This document shows, piece by piece, positions 47,585 to 59,619 of a stretch of DNA of 64,000 nucleotides (positions within the stretch are counted from its first letter, which is position 1; every line of letters starts with the position of its first letter). Under the pieces are notes generated by a model. It searched no databases. It had not been told where the DNA came from and saw only the letters and a program-made list of their open reading frames with translations. The position numbers and the translations under genes were made by a program. This stretch comes from Tubiluchus corallicola (taxonomy: Eukaryota > Priapulida > Priapulimorpha > Priapulimorphida > Tubiluchidae), in assembly GCA_030141605.1 (NCBI GenBank), contig JAQGDQ010000397.1, forward strand, positions 149,513 to 213,512. Direction: 5' to 3'.

Positions 47585-47770
47585 TCAAATCTGAAAACAC
47601 ATTTTAGTCCTTTCAATCTTAACAAAACATCACGTTGTATGTCTCCCAGGGTGCTATATTATATCAAGCATTAACATCCAGTAGAAATAATAGAACACAC
47701 CTGTGCTTTATTAACAAAACTTGATTCTGCGCACTCTCAGACGGAACTGCTTTTGATCTTCTGTCACTTA
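47585..47770 (+). repeat. Copy of 28440-28640 repeat segment
   Basis: Shared in order with 28440-28640: 'cctttcaatcttaacaaaacatc', 'cagggtgctatattat', 'aataatagaacacacctgtgc', 'ctctcagacggaactgc' and 'tttgatct'. It shows that the complex repeat family also occurs here in the same orientation as block C. Confidence 0.8.
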
Positions 47771-48261
47771 TTGAGAACAACAGAAAAAGTTGAATGATTA
47801 CGTGAGGAGTTGCTAGCCATGAAAGTTACGCACTACATAAACTTCCAAGTAAGTGGCTCTGTGAAAAGCTCATCTATTGTGTTACCGTTTTTTCTACTAG
47901 AGAGAGAAACAGAGAATATGGCTAAAGCAACTCTCTATCCATATCAAGTTCCTATGAAAACGTCTGCAAATTTAGTATTCATTTTTTTCAAAAATTATAA
48001 GAATGTGGTAACCATATATCTGAAGCATTCGAACATATAGGTCTGATGACAGCATTGAAAATTCTTATTGTTATCTGTGGATTAATATCATAAGAAAATA
48101 AAGTCTGACGTAATAAATTCATACATTTCGTACCTGTATCATTAAGGTATTAATACTATCCCTAAAATAACCCAAATTATCAAACTCTGAAGCTAAATAT
48201 TTATTTTTCTTTACATTCAAAAGTTTCACTTCTTAAAGCAAAAACCCTATTTTTTTAAAAT
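47771..48261. other. Intergenic
   Basis: No feature is recognised. Confidence 0.35.
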
Positions 48262-48545
48262 TCTGCCTGTTTTATAAGAAACAAATGCTTGTGTTTTATT
48301 TATATTTACAGTCAATGACCACTGGTTACCATATTCCGCTAGTTTTTTGGGCACTCCTGCAAGCCACTTTCTGACTTTGACAACAGCACAATATCATCTA
48401 CGTACATAAGAACGTTAATGCTAGCGTTACTGATTGCTACAGGATGGCATTTTGCACAAAATATTTCAGGTAAATCATTAACATAAGTAGAAAAGTAACA
48501 TGGCTTAATATACAACCTTGATTTACACCACTAATTTCGTAATAA
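48262..48545 (-). pseudogene. LINE reverse transcriptase fragment (YVDD)
   Basis: Minus-strand translation, with one frameshift near 48495, gives 'GVNQGCILS', then 'YVNDLPEIFCAKCHP', 'INVLMYVDDIVLLSKSESGLQECPKKL' and 'WSLTVNINKTQAFVSYKTG'. These are RT motifs B to E of a CR1/L2-type LINE. The piece is different in sequence from the LINEs at 20 and 60 kb, so it is a third family. Confidence 0.8.
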
Positions 48546-48558
48546 ATATTTCAGAAAA

Positions 48559-48783
48559 ATGCCCCCTCCCATGGCGAAAAGACAATTTCGAGGGGTTTAC
48601 TCGTCTTCAGAATTACTACAGAGTGTTACAGTGAAGGAGCTACCGGCTAGCTATATTGTCAACATCCAACCCATCAATTTACCGTGTGAACACTGGGTGG
48701 CGCTCTATTTAGACACCTCTGGTCGCGGAGAGTTATTCGATTCCTACGATTGGCGCCCACCTATAGAATTAGGAAATTTTTAA
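48559..48783 (+). pseudogene. Polinton/Maverick cysteine protease, N-terminal part
   Basis: The 74-residue frame has 'FRGVYSSSEL', 'YIVNIQPI', 'HWVALYLD' and 'LFDSYDWRPP'. This is the start of the adenain-like (C48) protease of Polintons, including the catalytic His (in HW) and Asp (in FDS). The catalytic Cys, which lies further on, is missing because the frame stops after 'LGNF'. It is most likely part of the same element as the polymerase at 51-54 kb. Confidence 0.7.
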
Positions 48784-49580
48784 ATATAAATTGTAGAGGA
48801 AAATTGACTATCATCACAAAAGCGTTACAATCACCCATCCTTCCTACTTGCAGAGCGTACGTACGTTTTATGGTTTTGCTGCAGACGACCTTATTACGAC
48901 TCTCTACACCAGCTTGTGTGTAATTTCCTGCCATTTTTCCTAGACAGAGAAGTGGTGTTGATGAAGCATTTATTTTCCGTTGACGACAGCGGTTACGATG
49001 ATGATGATGATGATCACTACAAACCACACCAACGGTGATAATGTTGATGATGATGATGACGATGACAATGAATTTAATCATGGTGGTGATACCGTGCATG
49101 TGTTTGTATGTATCTCCATGCTGCACTATATCCCACATGTAAGGTCTCACTTGCGCCCCCTGGGGGATGTAAGGTCTCACTTGCTCCCCCAGAGGGATAT
49201 CACCCTTGGGAGGTTTATCTTCCCTTTTAAATTTTAATTTGATAATGCTTATTATTTCTTTTCCGTATTACATCCTTTTTGTTATTGATGATAGCTTGAA
49301 CGACTACTAACACATTGAAGCACATGGTTTGCAAAAAACAAAGTTCTTCAGTCTACAAAAAACACTGTATGCTAGAGTCATCTGTTGATATGAATGCTTT
49401 GCTTCGTCCAGCTATTAATGTCTGCTCTTACATTCAAGCTGAACTCGTAGCTATGTATTTCATCGCAACCTTCATTTTGTAATATTGATTTGTGTGTATA
49501 TACATTTTTTAATGTTAATTTCTTTTTTTCAACTACTACAAAGAATACATTTTAAAACTACTTGCACTGCACTATGCACT

Positions 49581-49611
<31 letters not shown>

Positions 49612-49908
49612 AACCCATCATGTGAAAGAATAAAAATGTTTCTTTTTTGAAAACACTTTATTAGAATTTTGTACATTATTTTTAAAACAACAACAACAAC
49701 AATACCAATTACATATAGTAGCATCAATATCAATTACATAAATGGTCAAATATATACATATTCACATAAATGCTCTTTTACAGTCAATATAAAGAGAAGA
49801 AATAGAAGTTCATGCACTATATTTATGATGTATTTATGGAATCAGTCAGTATTTATATATTCAATAGTGAAATATATATTCAATCACTATTTTCACATTG
49901 ACAATCAG

Positions 49909-49960
<52 letters not shown>

Positions 49961-51080
49961 CATATATTCGATATAGAAAGACACATCAATATTTTCAGAT
50001 TGTCATATAATTGTATGTATCTTCAGATTGTCAATCATTATTAATGTGTATACATATAAATAATGTATTTTAACATTGCCTAAGCAGAAAAATTTAGAGC
50101 ATGTAATACACATCATGGAGGACAAGGACTATTTATCTTTCTCTTACTTTCTCAATAAAACCAAACAGCGACAGGGAATGGGATCATGGAGGACAGGAAG
50201 ATCTGACAGGAAGATCTGTAGGAAGATCTGTAAGATGATTTGAATAGGATTCCGTCAAACAGGTTTTCGTCAAATTCGAATATGATTCTGAAACGGAACA
50301 GAACAGAACAGAACAGAACAGAATGAAAGGAAATGAGTAATGTATATTTGCGAGAAATTGCATCCTTTGGAGAGGATAAAAGATGTCATGGTGTTTTGGC
50401 TTAATAGCAACAAACAGTAGGAAATTGACGAGAAAATGCATCCCTTTCAACGTTAAGTTGTTTAAGGTCATTTTATTTGCATCGCATTTCTTTCAAGGAG
50501 AATGTCGACATGGGAAACTTGTTTAATACTTTAACGGGAGAATGTCGACATAGGAAAGTTGTTTCATACTTTAACAGGAGAATGTTAACACGTTAGACTT
50601 CGCAACATCTCTAGATAATGAATGGAATGGAACGGAGCGGAACGGAACGGAATGGAACAAACGTCAGTGGAAATCAATGAAGAGCAGGCAAAGTATATTT
50701 TTAGGACAGGATTTGATAGAATTTGCGAAAAAATACATCCTATATAACGTCAAGCTACTGATTTACACGCAAATGTGACTAATGTGACAAATTATTTTCG
50801 AGGGAAGGGACTTATAGAATTTTGCGAGAAATTACGTCCTATATATATCGTGATTCCACCTACCAAAATATAATGTGTGGGATAAGGGATTCACACAATG
50901 TAAAATACATTATATACATATTTACAAACAGACTGATTGTAAAAAGAACATACCTATGTTGGACCACCTATCATATTTTATGCCATTATCAATGGTGATG
51001 ATTTCAATCAAGAATATCATCTGTCATCGATGTCGTCATCACCGATATTGACAACACATATGCGTCTCTCTACAAGGTTA
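48784..51080. other. Repeat-rich segment between Polinton genes
   Basis: Contains (GAT)n near 48990-49070; a 30-bp duplication (gtaaggtctcacttgc, 49139 and 49169); (CA)n at 49580; (TA)n at 49912-49952; (GAACA)n at about 50287-50321; a 40-bp repeat (aatgtcgaca at 50501 and 50541, aatgttaaca at 50581); and (GGAAC/GGAAT)n at 50625-50660. No capsid, ATPase or integrase gene of a Polinton is recognised. Confidence 0.55.
49910..49955. repeat. (TA)n microsatellite
   Basis: About 20 uninterrupted TA units. Confidence 0.95.
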
Positions 51081-54000
51081 GCAGGCCCATAAAAAGGTTG
51101 ATTATCGACGGGAGGAGTGACACTAGAAACAATAGGTTTTCTTTGATCTAGTAGATAATGGCCGTACGGAAGACCAAAATTTTTTGATAGCCAGCATCTT
51201 TTATCATCAAAAAAAAATTGGGATATTTTGAGAGCATGTCTAGTTTAGATGTGGTGACGGACGGATGTGAACCGAATACTTTCGTGAGTCATTTCCACCT
51301 GTTCTATAAATGCTTGCAAAAAATCTTCATGAGTTATTTCTTTGCTAATTGCCCGTCTATCAATACCTTTTGCACGCTTTTTGTTTTGACGAAAATCATC
51401 ACTCAACATGCTATATAATTTGGGTTTAAGCAAAACCCACTGACGGTGTAGAGAGCCCTGAGATTCGTCTTTGAAACAACCTAAGGGTGCTCGATTTTCT
51501 AGGCGATAAAAATCTAGGTGATGATCTTTCGCGATAATTAGAGGTGTCAATCATGTTTCCTTTCTCCAGAAAATGAGAAATTAAGTTGTCGGGCACGCTC
51601 AAGTTTTTAACTAAGAGAAAAAACGAATCAGTGTCCGAAGCGACAATTTTCACCTCGGCTTGAAGTGACAGGTTACTCAATTCATCTGGACTGAATGTTT
51701 CGTAACAAAGACGATACATTATCAATTGGTCTATCTTGGAGAACGCTGGTCTTTCACATTCTGTCGCTTTCGCTTTCTCACAGAATCATTAGAAATGCTA
51801 AAATCTTGGTGCTCCGGTTGCCTCAAAAATTGTTCACACGAATTTTGACCAGTTGCCAATTTTAAACAGCACCATCGACGAATGTTTTCCATCGTCTTAT
51901 CAAATAAACTGCTATTGAACAGCTTAAAAAGATCTTTCTCAAAAGCATATTTAGCTTCTTGTCTCTTTAAGCTGTTAGCAGCAATAGAACAACAAAGAAT
52001 TGGTGCCTGATGAAATGAGATGACAGAATGAATTTTGGAAATTTTCATGCCCATTTTTAGATAGAATTTGAGTAGCGAAATGTGGACCATAATCCACCAT
52101 AATTCTCTTTAGAGAATTGAGTCAGCATTAACTTTTCGCAACCTATAAAAATGGGTGTGCTCGAATCACGTAATGCACATATCCGTTGCCATTGTTTCCT
52201 CACAAATTAGAAAATAATGATTCGTGTGAACTCATATGCTCTGGCGCCAGTTGGAAATCACTCGTCAAATTATGAATTTACAAAATAAACTAGACTACAA
52301 AATAACCAGTTTGTCCACTCTCGTCTACAGCGGTCGGGTCAAAGGTGTCGGGATTTTTTTAACATTTAAAATCGCCACAAGGTAATGGCAGTGAGAGAGC
52401 CTGCCCATAAAGATTGTTCATATCAATTGGGAAAAGCTAACATAACGGTTTAGATGGATCATAGGTTTGACTTAATTCTGGACAGTTGGCATCAACTTTG
52501 TGTGCATTAACAAAAATGCTTCCGCCGTGAATGTTAGATTCAAATTTTTCAAGCATGAATATACCAGAAATGGCATCCACCTGAATATCACACGTTTTAA
52601 ATGCAGCATCCCAAGTGAGCGAAGGTAAAGTTACATAATGGATTGGATCTAACCCGAAATGATGTAAGCACATTTTACGATAATCGGAAAACACATCTAC
52701 CAATAATCTACAATCTAATTCCATATGTCTAAGATAATAATCGCGCAAATTGCAACAGCCAAATTCGTGGCACGCAGTTTCAGCTAATTCAAAAACTGAT
52801 TGTGATCACTTTCTCCCCTCAAAGTGCTAAAAAATGCTCTTTCATAGGGAGTCGATCCTCTTGCAATATGGATGGGTGGGTAATATATTTATAACACATA
52901 ATAACTTCGCTTTCAATCGTCGATTTTGAAAGCATCGGGTAGTCATGCATCATGAGATCTGCATGTTTCCGTTCGTCTAAGTTTGCAGCAAGATTAGCTA
53001 GACTTGACTGTAAATGTTGATATGAATTGATGAGAATTATTTGTATCATGTCATGCGTTTTTTGACCTTCGGGCTGGTGTTCTGCTTCAAACATCCACTT
53101 AAGTGTGATGTATTTTTCCGAGGACTGAGCTATTACGCTAATGCGAGAATCTTCAACGACTCCATGTTGCAATATAAAAATATAAAATGGGAATCGTAGT
53201 TTTTAACATTGTGTATGTCTACATGAAGATACTTATCATAGGAGCGCATTTTGGCTTTGCAAAAAATACAGGAAGCACAGCGATACATTCCGGTCAGATG
53301 GCAATGCTCGCGAATTTTATTTGCATCAAAGAGTGCTGTTTTACAATAGCCACATTGTGTGGCGTTCTGAAAATTTTCCTCGTCGTGAGCAATCATGCAT
53401 AGGCATTGCTTGCCATACGTCAAATTCCATTGATGGATGCACTGTGCTAGCTCGTGAATATAAACCATTAATCGACGAGTGCAATCTTCGCCAACGAATT
53501 CTTTATATTCGCAAGGTAGGAGATTTGCTATCAAGTTTTCATCATGTACCAAACATATTCCTGCTGCAAAAGGTTGATGGATAGTTTTCAAAAGTGGATC
53601 ATAATTAGGCAAAAGGATTGCTTCAAAATCACAATAGGCAATGTAACTGGGAGACATAGATTTACCTAATTTGTAAAGCCTAATTTGGTGAGTGGTGGAG
53701 GTAATTTTTCTTGCACGCATCCATCGACTTGTTAGCATTCGCTTCTATGATGATCGAAAGAAATGCAATTACAATAAAATGGTCTTAAGCATCTTTTGCA
53801 ATGACTACGCATTTGATCAAATTTATTTAGCAGACGGTTTAGATTGATGATGGTTAGATAATGACATTGACTGTAATCGGATTGACTCGACTTAAGGGGA
53901 TTATAAACTAGAACATTTATAAATTTTCTACCCTCTGCTAATCTGCGCGGAGTATTGTATAGGCATTTAATACGCTTGTTTTTAGTATCTCTGCTAGAAT

Positions 54001-54381
54001 ACATGAAAATGTTTAAACAGTACTCAGGATTAAATTTCTGTAAAGCTTTGGCAGCGAAAATTGGTTTAGCAGTAAATGCGCAAACTGATCATAATTTATA
54101 AGCAAACTGATCATAATTGTGAGCAAAGAGTTTGGTCCAATCTGTTAATAAATGATGATACAAAGAGCCTAAATGGCATATTTGAAACAAAGTGCATCAT
54201 GCTTAGAGGAGATATTGAGCAGCACCTTTTTATTCGCTAATTCATTTGGTAATTCACAAAAGCCACCATGCCCTTTGAGACGAGAGAGGAGTTCATACCT
54301 CACCAGTTGAATTTTGATAAATGGGAAACCACTTATCACATAACCAGAGCTATTTCTCGAATAAGATTCGATATGTTCCAT
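51080..54381 (-). pseudogene. Polinton protein-primed DNA polymerase B
   Basis: Blocks in order on the minus strand: 'GGFCELPNELANKKVLLNI...D.LCFKYAI' (about 54280-54170); 'CHYLTIINLNRLL' and a Cys/His finger 'CKRCLRPF...H...C' (53.9-53.7 kb); exonuclease start 'YCDFEAILL' (53.64 kb); 'CGYC', 'REHCHLTGMYRC', 'NYDSH' (53.35-53.17 kb); 'DCRLLVDVFSDYRKMC..HFGLDP.HYVTLPSLTWDA' (52.7-52.6 kb); 'IDMNNLYGQALSLPLP' (52.4 kb); 'FEKDLFKLFNSSLFDKTMENIR' (51.95 kb); 'ASDTDSFF' (51.63 kb); and 'DDKRCWL...LPYGHY' (51.2-51.15 kb). This is the full order of a Polinton PolB, about 1,050 residues, with catalytic Asp residues kept but several frameshifts and stops (for example near 52085, 52435 and 51245). Confidence 0.88.
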
Positions 54382-54695
54382 AATGGTGTCTCTGGCAAAG
54401 CTGTACCAGTTGCTGTCCCAGAAATCGTGAAATCTACTATTGAAATATGAATCTCTTTTTGTCTCTACTAATCAATCTCCGAGCAGATGGTCAATTGTGG
54501 CTCATACAATTATTTGTATGTGCATGCCAAACCCAGTTTCTAAATGTGCTTGCCCTAACATTTCAATTGCAACCGAAATATCATCACATTACCAGAGCCA
54601 TTTGCCCAATAAGATTCCAGATTTTCCACATTGGTGTCTCTGGCAATGCTATACCACTCGTTGTCCCAGAAATCGTGAAAGTCGCTGGCAGTTGC
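54330..54695 (-). repeat. ~110-bp direct duplication, 243 bp apart
   Basis: Bases 54338-54437 and 54580-54680 share 'tcacat(a/t)accagagc(t/c)att', 'ggtgtctctggcaa' and 'gttgtcccagaaatcgtgaaa'. On the minus strand both encode 'FTISGT.(S/T)G.ALPETP.W.I.NLI...ALVM', so a coding segment was duplicated near the N-terminal side of the polymerase region. Confidence 0.8.
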
Positions 54696-55065
54696 GATGA
54701 TGATGGCATGCTCATGATGCTGGGTGGCATTTTAATGGGCACCGAATTCCCTCTCGCGGTTGTAGAAAGGGTGGAATTAATAAATTTAGAAAAGGCTATA
54801 ATGGGGTCATTGTTTGGTAGATTAGATGCATGCTCCCTCGACACTTCACTGGCAATTAATGAATCGGTTCATGTGAACTGCGACTGTTTAGGAGCCAATG
54901 CACGCATTTGTTTCAAAAACAAAATTTGTTTGAAAATCTTCAATTCAATCATTGATCAGAAAGTCCGATTTGCTCTTCGCAAAATGGAGGATTTACCACA
55001 ACACCACGTGGGAACAACAAATGAAATACAGTGCACATTGGCGCCAGCAGCTACGCTAGTGGCGG

Positions 55066-55155
55066 CAGTGTCTCTCTCCCTCCCTCCCCCTCTCTTTCTT
55101 TCTCTCTTTCTCCTTTTCTCTCTCTCTCTTTCTCTCTTTCTCCTTTTCTCTCTCT

Positions 55156-55191
<36 letters not shown>

Positions 55192-55195
55192 GTCA
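55066..55195. repeat. CT-rich microsatellite
   Basis: Interrupted (CT)n and (CTTT)n run. Confidence 0.95.
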
Positions 55196-55744
55196 TGCAG
55201 GACTAGAAACGGTTTCTCTTTACAACGAACAGAGGACTGGTCAACTGATTTGCATCTGCTATGTTTTCAAAATAAAATATAAAAAATGACCATTTCTTGT
55301 GTTTTTAGAGAGGAAACGAAATTTTACCACTTTTCTTAGCAATACATTAAGAACACTTTTACGAACATATTTTTTTCCCAGTTACCTGTAGGGAAATCAC
55401 ATGGATAGTCATGAACAGGTGATTAGTTTACCTTAATTTACTGCGAGTCCATTTTGAGGTAAATTTGTTACCTGTCCTGTCAAGCATACTGCACATCAGT
55501 ACTTGAAACTCTCATCCAGTTCTCAGCACAGGTAATTTCAGGTAATTGGCTATTAAGATCTACCTGGTTTGGGGAGAATTCTGTCACTTTCAGTCGCACC
55601 TCTCATACACATTCCAGTTATTTAAATTTGCATAATGAGATGGTGGCCATTTAGCGGGAGTTCCGTGTCAGGTGAAAGTTTAAAATTTCAAAAATATGAA
55701 GCTTTCTTTAGGTAGACTAAATGAAATAGCAAATATGTAAGACG

Positions 55745-55975
55745 AAAGAGAAGAAAGAAAGAAAGAATGAATGAATGAATCAGTGAGTGAGAGAGTGAGC
55801 AAATAAATGAATGAATGAATGAGTGAGCGAGTAAGCGAACGAATAAATAAATAAATGAATGAATGAATGAATGAATGAATGAATGAATGATAAACTTTCT
55901 TTAGGTAGACTAAATGAAATGGCAAAAGCGTAAGAAGTGAAGAAAGAAAGAAAGAAAGAATAAATGAATAAGAGA
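55745..55975. repeat. GAAT/GAAA tetranucleotide tract with a duplicated flank
   Basis: Runs of (GAAA), (GAAT) and (GAGT) occur. The segment 'ctttctttaggtagactaaatgaaat' occurs at about 55703 and 55895, so part of the locus is itself duplicated. Confidence 0.9.
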
Positions 55976-56565
55976 GTGAGTGAGCGAATTAATCCTTTTT
56001 TAACAAGATATTAATTAGGCAATTACAGGGCAATTAAGTCATGCAAAAAGAGAACATCCTTACTACTAGCGTCAGACCACCAGATCATTTGCTGGTGCGA
56101 TGCATCATGACATAAAGAAAAGAAAGAAATTATAAACATTTTTTTTAATATATTAATATTTATTATTTTATTATATTTATTATAATAAATATATTACATT
56201 ATATTACATTTTATACACAATTTTGATACCAAAACGATTTTAATGGCTTGACTGAAATCACATAACTGCACTTTTATGCTAGCCTCAAGTCATTAAAAAA
56301 TCTGTCTACAATCAACAGTGAATTTTTAATGACGTTTATTTAATAGAATTCCAAATTTACAGATTTCCTTTAAAATATTACGCCTCATTTCCTGATTGAG
56401 CTGGCTTAACTTCTAACTCTACAAAAATGTTCCGTTTTTGATTGCATCGTTTGAAGCCTAACCGATTCACTGAATTGACCCCATAAATAACACTCCTGCT
56501 GTTTAATTGGCCCGTCACCTGACTAGATATCGTTTAGCTCACTAATTGGCTCAGTCATTGTTTGT
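55976..56565. other. Intergenic
   Basis: No feature is recognised beyond A+T-rich sequence at 56140-56210. Confidence 0.4.
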
Positions 56566-56570
56566 AATAA

Positions 56571-57797
56571 TGTTGTGAATAAATTTATAAATCGGTAATT
56601 TGGTAGTAAATTAATGGAGTTATCAGCTGAATTAGATTCAGTTGATAAATCTCATGCCTCCCTGATTTTCAAAAGATAAATTTATTTGGTTGACAGAGAA
56701 ACTCACCCAGCTGATAAGTACGGATTTGATGCGACGCAAATTATTGCACATGTTAGAGAAATACAGGTGTGTCTTGTATAGGAAATTGTAGGAATACAGG
56801 TGTCTTGTTTAACAGAGCACACTATTGTCTTGTATAGCCACATGCAGAGTTACAGTTAATTAAGGGAAGGCCGGTAGCGATGCAGATGTCGCATAGAGGT
56901 GACTTTATGATCGTCACGTAGGTCTCTATCAGTGCTCAGAGACATTGGAAGAGAGAAATCTGAAGATTTGCCGACGACGGAAAAGGATCTCAAAGAGCAA
57001 AAGAATTCGAAGGAACACCTTGCTGATTGTAAAGTCAGGAATCTCATGACTGGTGTTATCACCTGCCACAGGTGTTGCTGGATGTTACCATATGGTGCAA
57101 TCTTTTGCAAGGTCAGCTCTCAGAGATATAAACTCTAGTTTTAGACTAGAGCGACACACACACGCACGAGGAGCCGACACGCACACACGAGGAGTGACGT
57201 GAGAGAGTCTGACAGAGATTGCCACTGTAGTGTGTCCAAGACAGCCTTCTAGAAGAGAGTAACATCGTTTGACACCAGCGTAGAGGAGCCTGCGTTCTCA
57301 GCAATAGACTGGGCACTGGATCAATGAAAGTCTCGTTAAGCTATCTGGAGTTGACCAAGTGTAGGGGTACATTGGTCAATCCACAAGTTAAGTGAATTCA
57401 ACATATTTGTTTCTGAGAATAACTCTGCATAACGAGTTCTTGTAGAGAGCGTTCAAAGTAAAGCAACACTACATCCTAGATACGAACTTGAGAGATTCGC
57501 ATTGTACTAACGAAAGCTCAATTGCGGGAGCGACCCTCGATAACTTGAGGGAGGAATAACTCCACTCACAACGCATGGTCAAAGTGATAGTCTTGAAGGA
57601 CAGTATAATTGCCTGATAGACTTAATTAAAGCCCTCGGAGTCAGGTGACAGAATCACCTTATAACGAACGGGAAGCGAATCTATAAAATCTAAATTAATC
57701 AATATGCAATCTATACAATCTATAGATTCAATTCATGATCATTCGATACGGCTAGATAAAACTATACGATCAATCTATCGAGAAAAAGGGTCGTGAT
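56571..57797 (+). mobile_element. Unclassified 1227-bp element with 5-6 bp TSD, copy 2
   Basis: It begins TGTTGTGAATAAATTTAT and ends TCGTGAT, with aataa on both sides (56566-56570 and 57798-57802). It is collinear with 45865-47210, including a TATA-like 'agatataaactct' (57122) followed by a (CA)-rich stretch. No open frame is conserved between the two copies, so the element is non-coding; a solo LTR is the best fit. Confidence 0.75.
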
Positions 57798-57802
57798 AAT
57801 AA

Positions 57803-58739
57803 CCATCTTCATTGAAAAACTATTCTTAATTTCAGGATCTTAGTCGAGTCAGAAAAATGACCTCAATCTTGTCGAAAAGTCAAGGATCGGAGAGTTCACC
57901 ACGCCTAATTTCAATGTTGTCAGTGTGTCGATTGTTAAGACAGTTTCTGGTAATTAATTGTTGTATCAGGTGGTGCAAAAAATGTGCGGGGGTTTTTGAT
58001 TGTTGTGTCTTGAAAATTGTCAAACTGTTGTAGATAAAAATGCAGACAAAATGTTGCAGACAATTTTGTATAAATAACAAAATTCTATGCCGTTCTTTTT
58101 AGATTTGCCCAAAAGTAGTTGACTCTTTATTGTTTTGCTGCCCTGCTTTAAGCGCGTTGGCTGTTTTCAATTGATGATAAACTGATACTGTTCCAGTGTT
58201 TAATTTTTTAACGAGCAAAATATTTCAGCAGTAACTTAAAAACTGCTGAAGCCCATAATACTGTGAATTTTCAGATTTATATTAGTCTAAACTTTGGCAC
58301 ATTTTTTTCTGCGCCGCCTAATATACGGCAATAATATAATGACATTTTCATTTGTATTTCAATCCTAGCATTTAATCGTTGAATACAACAAAATTTTGTG
58401 GGATCTGGGAGAAAGGACTGCTAATTGATGGAGTGTTGCATATTTAGTAGTGGTGTTATAGAATTTGCTTAAGTCTAAATAACCTTTGTTAGACATAATA
58501 AAAAGATTTCATAACTTACTTAAACTTGCAATGCCGTCATAAAAGGGCAAGCGGTCATCAGCTCTTACCCCACTGAAACTTAGCAATTTAGTGGACCCAG
58601 TTAAGTGTCAAAACCCTGTCAAGCATGGTAACTACTGAACACAAAGACATCTTGTGATGTTTTAATTGCTTTTACGATTAAAAAAAGTATGCTGTTAATT
58701 TCAAATTTTCGTGTGTTTTCACATGCTTTACGTTTGATA
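57803..58739. other. Intergenic
   Basis: No gene or repeat is recognised. Confidence 0.4.
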
Positions 58740-59440
58740 CGAATTTGACAATACAAATCGTTATATTCACTAGATTAAACGAGTCCATTTAATTACGACA
58801 TCATTATAATCATGTCATGGGTATTAGAATGGAAAGAAATGTTAGTGGGGCATATCTAATCGCGTGTTACACAGGGAACGCTCCATTATCACAGGGTTGG
58901 CTCGATGTATAGTATCTGTGTTTCCTGCAGGAACTGTGTGTGAAAATTGTCCAGGTAAGAATTTATACCAAATATACAGTGACTACTTAGTGCCACAGGC
59001 AGTGTTCATTCATAAGTAACCGGCTTCAGCAATCTAATGACCACTCACAGACTGGTTCTGCTGCATTAGGCTAGCTCGTATCTCAGTAGTACGTGCGGTC
59101 AGACAGTTCTTACCGCAACAGTGGAAGGTGGATTTGCGCTGTCCAAACCACCATTAAATCAAACTGATCACCACTGTGTCCTACTGATTTAACTTGATTA
59201 GTACTGCCATATCTAAAGTTAACGTCTTCACAGAAGAACCTGTCGTCATCATATCAAGAGCATCAACCGGTCACGTACACCTGTCACGTTCAATGAAGCC
59301 ACTTTCAGAATCATTATAAAGTTATGAATGGGTGGGTAGACCAGGCCCGTTAGTAAATATGAAAGTCAGAAAGCAACAGAAATATCAACTGCATATCTAA
59401 ATCAAAACATTTATATTTCAACCGGCACAATTATCTGTTC
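58740..59440 (+). repeat. Dispersed ~0.7 kb repeat, copy 2
   Basis: It is collinear with 22980-23800. It lies immediately upstream of the LINE at 59.6 kb, but copy 1 has no LINE beside it, so the association is probably chance. Confidence 0.7.
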
Positions 59441-59619
59441 AACAATGGAGTGTGAAAGCGATTCTCGCATCCCGGTTAACACCTCCTTGCTGTCTAACTC
59501 TTGGGAAGCAAATGAGTATGCTCTCAGTGGCTGTACAGCAGGTGCAATACATTATTCGGCATGGAAAACCAATTAAGAGAAAGAAACCTGGTGGCCCCTT
59601 GCTCGCTTGGTGATTAAAA

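Noticed and set aside
54447-55289. 280-residue plus-strand protein
   Set aside because: It is antisense to the PolB-side coding duplication and runs into a CT microsatellite encoding Leu/Ser runs. No family features.
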